64,000 nt of DNA from Porphyromonadaceae bacterium UBA4262 (GTDB lineage: Bacteria > Bacteroidota > Bacteroidia > Bacteroidales > Muribaculaceae). The DNA lies in assembly GCA_002396085.1 (NCBI GenBank), contig DGWI01000015.1, forward strand, positions 30,214-94,213, given 5' to 3'. The notes under the pieces are model-generated. The model ran no database searches. It had not been told where the DNA came from and worked only from the letters and a program-made list of their open reading frames with translations. A program made the translations under genes and the position numbers. The stretch's first letter is position 1, and every line of letters starts with the position of its first letter. This document shows, piece after piece, positions 59,813 to 64,000 of the stretch.

Positions 59813-61831
59813 ATGAACAGATTCATGCAGATAGTAGCCCTAATAGCACTGGCCAGCACGGCCAGTGCTATTGAGGTTACAACGACCCCCGGGCAACTGC
59901 ACAGCCTGATTGAGGATGTGACCATCACCGAGCTCACAGTGAGGGGCGAGATGGATGCCCGCGACTTCCACTACATTTCGAGCGAGCTCAGCAGCCTGAC
60001 ATCGCTCGATCTGAGTGGTGTCACCATCGTCGCCTATAGCGACTCCAACCGCCCCCTCACCGCTGCCGTCTATGACTATGAAGCAGCCACATTGCCTCAC
60101 TCGATGCTCATGGGCATGAAACTTGAGCGCATCGTGCTGCCGTCCACGCTACAAGCCATCGGTCATGCAGCACTGGCTGGTTGCGACCGCCTGACGGCCA
60201 TTGAGATTCCGGCAACGGTCACTACCATCGGCGACTATGCCTTCAGCGGCTCCGGTCTGCAGAATGTGTCCATTCCTTCAACCGTCCAGACCGTTGGCCA
60301 TGGTGCGTTTGCCCACTGCATGGGGCTGCAGTCGGCCACGGTCGGTTCGGCGGTCATTGGCGACTATGCCTTCGTGGGCGACAGCCAGTTGCAAGGCGTG
60401 CAACTGAGCCAGGACGTGCGCCGCATCGGCATCGAGGCCTTCCACGGCACTGGACTACAATCGCTCGACGCCAGCCACGCTACCGGCCTAGACAGCCTGG
60501 GCAACTGGGCACTGGCCAGCACCCCCTTGAGCAGCGTGTCGCTGCCCCAGGGCATGACCCAGATGGGCGATGGAGCCTTCTTCGGCACCACGCAGTTGAG
60601 CGCAGCCTCAATGCCCACCTCGCTGCACGAGGTTCCTGACTATGCCTTCGCCGGCGGCAGCCACATCGTGAGCGACACCTTGCTACACGAGAGTGTGACA
60701 CGCATTGGTGACTATGCCTTCTACAACTGGAGCAATACGCGCCGCTTCTTCATCCCCGGCACGGTCAGCCACATCGGCACACGTGCCATGGCCGGCATGA
60801 CCGGGCTCGAAGAGATTGACGTGAATGCAGCCATCGTCCCCACGCTGGGCGATGAGGTGTGGGCAGGGGTCGACCAACCATCAGTCAAGTTGGGCACCAT
60901 CGACAACGAGACTGCCGAGCTGTATGCCTCGGCCGAGCAGTGGCAGGAGTTCTACATCATGCACTACTACCTGCTGGGCGATGTCAATGACGACGGAATC
61001 GTTGATGTGACCGACATCAATCTCATGGTTAACAAGATACTGGGCAAACAAGCTGACCCATTCATCGCACAAGCAGCCGACATCAACAATGATGGAAAGA
61101 TCGATGTGACCGACATCAATGAGGTGGTCAACATGATTCTGGGCAAGATTGAGAGCACCACTGCTCGACGCGCTCGCGGCCGCAATGGCAACATGGGTCC
61201 CGTGCACCCCAGCACCGACGACCGGGTGACTATCGAGCCTTTCGGCATCCGTCCGGGTGAGACCCGCACGCTCGACTTGTGGCTTGCCAACAGTCAGGAC
61301 TACAGCGCGCTGCAACTTGACATCACACTGCCTGTCGGACTTGAAATGATCGACGGCAGTGTGGCAGGCACATCGCGCACAGCACATCACTCACAGATGA
61401 TGCGCACACATGACGACCGCACACGCGTGTTGAGTTTCTCGCCACAGAGCCACGCATTCATCAACAACGACGATGCCCTGCTGCGCATCCGCGTCAAGGC
61501 CACCGAGCAGTTGGCTCCCGGCGCATGCATCATCATCGACAATGTTGTGCTGGCAATGGAAGGCAAGGCTTACGCCGGAGCAGGTTCTATCACACCTGTC
61601 GACAACACCACCGGTGTCGATGACTTGACCGCCAACAACAGCCGTGCCTACGCGACGGGCAGCACACTCGTCATCGAGGCCACCCAGGCCACAACGGTGC
61701 AGGTGGTGAGCCTCAACGGCATGGTGAGCACACTGGATGTGCCACAGGGCCGCAGCGAGTGGACCGACCTGTCGAGTGGCATCTACATCGTCCGTCTGCA
61801 GGGCAACAGCTACAAGGTGTCGCTCCAGTAA
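59813..61831 (+). CDS. LRR + dockerin pair + cohesin-like domain surface protein (possible adaptor)
   Basis: The 672-residue product has a signal peptide (1-19). BspA-type leucine-rich repeats follow (about 90-345; repeated IGDYAF and LPSTLQAIGHAAL-like units). A dockerin pair is at 389-445 (DVNDDGIVDVTD, DINNDGKIDVTD, each followed by xILGK). A cohesin-like beta domain spans about 470-590 (FGIRPGETRTLDLWLANSQ, YSALQLDITLPVGLEMIDGS, ALLRIRVKATEQLAPGACII). The C-terminal sorting-type tail contains VVSLNGMVSTLDV and SSGIYIVRLQGNSYKV. BspA repeats usually bind host or glycan targets. Having both a dockerin and a cohesin-like domain would let it bridge other proteins in this window. The cohesin call is from pattern only. 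Confidence 0.83.
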   Translation: MNRFMQIVALIALASTASAIEVTTTPGQLHSLIEDVTITELTVRGEMDARDFHYISSELSSLTSLDLSGVTIVAYSDSNRPLTAAVYDYEAATLPHSMLMGMKLERIVLPSTLQAIGHAALAGCDRLTAIEIPATVTTIGDYAFSGSGLQNVSIPSTVQTVGHGAFAHCMGLQSATVGSAVIGDYAFVGDSQLQGVQLSQDVRRIGIEAFHGTGLQSLDASHATGLDSLGNWALASTPLSSVSLPQGMTQMGDGAFFGTTQLSAASMPTSLHEVPDYAFAGGSHIVSDTLLHESVTRIGDYAFYNWSNTRRFFIPGTVSHIGTRAMAGMTGLEEIDVNAAIVPTLGDEVWAGVDQPSVKLGTIDNETAELYASAEQWQEFYIMHYYLLGDVNDDGIVDVTDINLMVNKILGKQADPFIAQAADINNDGKIDVTDINEVVNMILGKIESTTARRARGRNGNMGPVHPSTDDRVTIEPFGIRPGETRTLDLWLANSQDYSALQLDITLPVGLEMIDGSVAGTSRTAHHSQMMRTHDDRTRVLSFSPQSHAFINNDDALLRIRVKATEQLAPGACIIIDNVVLAMEGKAYAGAGSITPVDNTTGVDDLTANNSRAYATGSTLVIEATQATTVQVVSLNGMVSTLDVPQGRSEWTDLSSGIYIVRLQGNSYKVSLQ

Positions 61832-61850
61832 CCCTGGGTTATTGCACACT

Positions 61851-61920
61851 CACGAATCACCACGAATTACCATTAATTTTTTCGACTAGGAAAGTTAATG
61901 GCAATTCGTGGTGATTCGTG
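61851..61920. repeat. 26-bp-arm inverted repeat built from CACGAATC/CACGAATTAC words
   Basis: The arms 61851-61876 and 61895-61920 match at 25 of 26 positions with an 18-nt loop. It lies 20 nt after the stop of the LRR-dockerin gene and may act as a transcription end, though no T run follows. Confidence 0.85.
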
Positions 61921-61929
61921 TAAAAAAAT

Positions 61930-62499
61930 GGGAACTATATACCTGTTGTCCCCGATTACAGTAATATCGCTGAAAGCGATTGATTTGAGTAACCGGGGGT
62001 GGAACGTAGTGACACCCTCGGATAAAATGCTATCAATTATCCTCGCTGAAAGCGAGCATTTGGATAATCTTGGCTACACTCGGCAAAGCAAAAACAAATT
62101 TTTGTTAACGCAAGTTCGACGAAAGTAAAGTGCTGTGTACCAGTTCCTCCCCTAAGTTAGGGGAGGTGGCGCGTAGCGCCGGAGGAGTGTGTGGTTGCTA
62201 CCAGGCTGCTTGACACACGCCCCCGCCCTTCGGGCACCCCCTCTAACTTAGAGGGGGATTTGCTAACGCATTGATTTCCTTATTCAAATTTCATCGAACT
62301 CACGTTTTTGTTTGAACTCACTGAATCGCATTTTTGGCAATAGGGTTCACCGAAGGGCAACACTGGGGTCAGACCCGCTGCCAGCCAACCTCGATTACTC
62401 GGTTGTCACAGCAGGGTCAAACCCTAATGATACCCGCGCATCTTCAATGCGGTTAACAAACAAATTTTATCTACCGGGGACAACTGGTATATAGTTCCC
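61930..62499. mobile_element. 570-bp non-coding unit bounded by 25-bp inverted repeats, with the 194-bp element nested inside
   Basis: The ends 61930-61954 (gggaactatatacctgttg...) and 62475-62499 are inverted repeats matching at 24 of 25 positions. The left half contains gctgaaagcga palindromes and a gggggtg...caccctc stem. The 194-bp element occupies 62110-62303. No credible gene is present, so it looks like a non-autonomous element invaded by another. Confidence 0.6.
62110..62303 (-). mobile_element. 194-bp non-coding element with terminal inverted repeats, copy 2
   Basis: It is the inverted copy of 31407-31600 with identical length and near-identical interior. Its ends are gcaagttcgacgaaa and tttcatcgaactcac. 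Confidence 0.85.
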
Positions 62500-62505
62500 C
62501 AATTG

Positions 62506-62638
62506 TTTATCAAGAATTGTAAGAATTAAAGAATTTAATATTTCGTGATATTCGAGTTTTTATTTTCTTCACCTCGCATAGTTAATAATCAGTCCTTAAA
62601 TTCTTTAATTCTTGATAAATAATGTGAGTTCGATGAAA
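62506..62638 (+). repeat. 133-bp duplicated block, copy 1
   Basis: It starts tttatcaagaattgtaagaa and ends gtgagttcgatgaaa. Its ends (tatcaagaatt...aaagaattta and taaattctttaattcttgata) are inverted repeats. It stops 1-2 nt before the stop codon of the gene at 62640. Confidence 0.9.
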
Positions 62639-62639
62639 T

Positions 62640-63332
62640 TTATTTCACCACCTTGGCGACGCTCTGAGTGCCATCAGAATAGGTGGTAACAACAACGTTC
62701 AAGCCATCAAAAGCATCATCGGCGACATTGCCAGCAACATTACAGAACTTCACATCAACAACATCCTTTCTTGTGGCAACATGAGCAACATCGACAAGAA
62801 CCGGCTCGGGAATAGTAGCCACGACAAACTCTTCATTGACGTAATCATTGTTGGCATAGTCAGTGTACTTCAAATAAGCCTTAATCTCACCGCCCATAAA
62901 AGTCTCGTCGGCAGAAAATAACATACGCGCTATTTTTACAGGATTTTTGGTGACCTTGACTTGATCGCCATGGGGAATGTTCAACAGCGCTATTACAAAA
63001 TAGCCATCAGGGTGCATATTACTTAACAAGTTCACAGCCTGATATTCAATACCTATTTCCTCGTTGTAGACCTTGGTGTCACTATGTGAAATGCACAAAT
63101 CAACATTCAGTCCCTCGGGCAAATACATATTGACCTGCAGGTTAGTGAAATTGTCGGTATTATCATCAAGACGAGTCAGCGTCAGTTCTTGATAGGTTGT
63201 GTCAGCCTCACCAGGCGCAATGGTATAACCCTCGGGAAGAGAAACATACGAGTTGCAAGTGTACAACTCGGCATGGGCGTTCATTGCCATGATTGCAAGA
63301 CCAGCAAGTAGTAAAGATTTAATTTTCATCAT
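62640..63332 (-). CDS. Small secreted protein with cohesin-like domain and T9SS-like tail
   Basis: The 230-residue product has a signal peptide (1-21, ending NAHA). One beta-sandwich of cohesin type spans about 30-170: YTIAPGEADTTYQELTLTRL, FTNLQVNMYLPEGLNVDLC, GYFVIALLNIP and VKIARMLFSADETFMGGEIK. The final 40 residues (VVDVKFCNVAGNVADDAFDG ... VAKVVK) resemble a T9SS sorting domain and match the tail of the gene at 58379. It is thus a single cohesin-like module with a surface-attachment signal. It is convergent with the 58379-61831 pair and separated from it by mobile elements. Binding partners are unknown. Confidence 0.78.
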   Translation of the reverse strand: MMKIKSLLLAGLAIMAMNAHAELYTCNSYVSLPEGYTIAPGEADTTYQELTLTRLDDNTDNFTNLQVNMYLPEGLNVDLCISHSDTKVYNEEIGIEYQAVNLLSNMHPDGYFVIALLNIPHGDQVKVTKNPVKIARMLFSADETFMGGEIKAYLKYTDYANNDYVNEEFVVATIPEPVLVDVAHVATRKDVVDVKFCNVAGNVADDAFDGLNVVVTTYSDGTQSVAKVVK

Positions 63333-63430
63333 TAAAACGATTAAATATGTTAATAAGCCAACTAATCATATAAGTCACCGAAATCCATGTACCGGGGTCG
63401 GTGATAGAGTTCAATCAACCCAATTTTATG

Positions 63431-63438
63431 CAAAGGTA
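63431..63438 (-). promoter_or_regulatory. -7 box of the gene at 62640-63332
   Basis: TACCTTTG on the minus strand lies 98 nt upstream of the start codon. The leader contains a small hairpin (tcaccga / tcggtga, near 63374-63403). Confidence 0.55.
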
Positions 63439-63615
63439 CTCAATATTTTCATTATCTAACACTCGAATTGCAAATTTAACATTAAAAAAGCGCAACATAT
63501 TCAGCGATTGACGCTATCTAATCAGTGATTCACTTTGACACATCCAGTTCGGTGGCATTGTTCGGGGTCATCGTTGAGTGCTGATGAACTGAATAACTAT
63601 AGGGAACTATATTGT

Positions 63616-63715
63616 AGGGTCGTCGCGTGCGGCGACCGCTTACAAATAAGGTAGCAACCGGGTATAGAGATAATAATTGCAATCGGCCAGTGCGGTCGCC
63701 GCACGCGACGACCCT
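63616..63715. repeat. Inverted repeat with perfect 24-bp arms (AGGGTCGTCGCG type)
   Basis: The arms 63616-63639 and 63692-63715 are perfect complements around a 52-nt AT-richer centre. The layout resembles the GTAGGGACG elements at 56979-57067, but the arm sequence is different. The 63333-64000 region contains no gene. Confidence 0.9.
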
Positions 63716-63752
63716 TCATTGTGGCAGAAGGACAACAAGTATATCCCGTATT

Positions 63753-63885
63753 TTTATCAAGAATTGTAAGAATTGAAGAATTTACTAATTCGTGATATTC
63801 GAGTTTTTATTTTCTTCACCTCGCATAGTTAATAATCAGTCCTTAAATTCTTTAATTCTTGATAAATAATGTGAGTTCGATGAAA
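63753..63885 (+). repeat. 133-bp duplicated block, copy 2
   Basis: It is a near-identical direct copy of 62506-62638 (same length). After it the sequence continues with gtaaggcactgtgaaccag, which matches the end of the 194-bp element. Confidence 0.9.
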
Positions 63886-63922
63886 GTAAGGCACTGTGAA
63901 CCAGTAGTTGAGGATGGCGGTT

Positions 63923-64000
63923 GTAGGGACGGTGCTCCCGCGCCGTCCGCCTCGACAAAAGGTAATGTTGAATGCTGACCAGAGGCGGACGGCACAGGGG
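63923..64000 (+). repeat. GTAGGGACGG inverted-repeat element, cut by the window edge
   Basis: It begins gtagggacggtgctcccgc and contains cgccgtccgcctcgaca...gaggcggacggc. It is related to the elements at 56979-57067 and 57235-57323, including the internal cctcgaca motif. Confidence 0.75.

Noticed and set aside
61898..62128. Possible 76-residue protein downstream of the LRR-dockerin gene
   Set aside because: It spans an inverted-repeat end, palindromic segments and the start of the 194-bp element. It shows no conserved pattern or start signal.

Overview
The window looks like a gut-type Bacteroidales chromosome, probably Muribaculaceae or Prevotellaceae-like. The evidence is the many TAnnTTTG promoter boxes, a SusC/SusD locus with its usual accessory lipoproteins, GldE, Omp28 and C10 peptidase families, CarboxypepD_reg-type TonB receptors, C-terminal tails resembling type IX secretion (T9SS) sorting domains, and many dockerin-like repeats (GDVTGDGxVDIADVNxxIN). 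By eye the coding DNA is moderately GC-rich. I see no prophage, CRISPR array, transposase or integrase.

Layout. At 1-10 kb lie the end of a secreted protein and, on the minus strand, a secreted-protein cluster. A four-gene operon encodes a formylglycine-generating-enzyme-like protein, a subtilase, a CotH-kinase-like protein and a C10 cysteine peptidase; three of the four carry dockerin-like pairs. At 10-19.7 kb are a C69 dipeptidase, GldE, an Omp28 protein with dockerins, a propeller-like secreted protein, MarC and a ROK glucokinase. At 19.8-34.6 kb are mostly housekeeping genes: M3 peptidase, trypsin-like peptidase, TonB receptor, EngB, malate dehydrogenase, RecR, type II pantothenate kinase, GT2/GNAT pair, YqgE, threonine synthase and an unusually short aspartokinase. 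At 34.7-44.7 kb is a SusC-SusD-zinc metallohydrolase-DUF4302 operon, followed by a BACON-like/dockerin protein. At 45-58.2 kb are RluA-type synthase, fumarase, initiator tRNA, GT4, PriA, PBP1A with an M15 dipeptidase, flavin reductase, GlyA, L21 and L27. At 58.3-63.3 kb are three secreted proteins with cohesin-like beta domains; one also carries leucine-rich repeats, a dockerin pair and a sorting tail.

The main biological idea is that dockerin-like modules on proteases and other secreted proteins (six proteins) and cohesin-like domains (three proteins) occur in one 64-kb stretch. This would fit a cell-surface complex analogous to a cellulosome but centred on peptidases, with the 59.8-61.8 kb product as a possible adaptor. 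The dockerins are clear from sequence. The cohesin assignments rest on remote pattern similarity and are inference.

The intergenic DNA is unusually repeat-rich. There are several families of degenerate short-word tandem repeats, a 194-bp element with terminal inverted repeats in two copies, a second palindromic family in two copies, a 257-bp tandem duplication, a 133-bp duplication and several long inverted repeats. Six promoters share a TTTG exactly 12 nt upstream of the TAnnTTTG box, which differs from the usual 19-21 nt.
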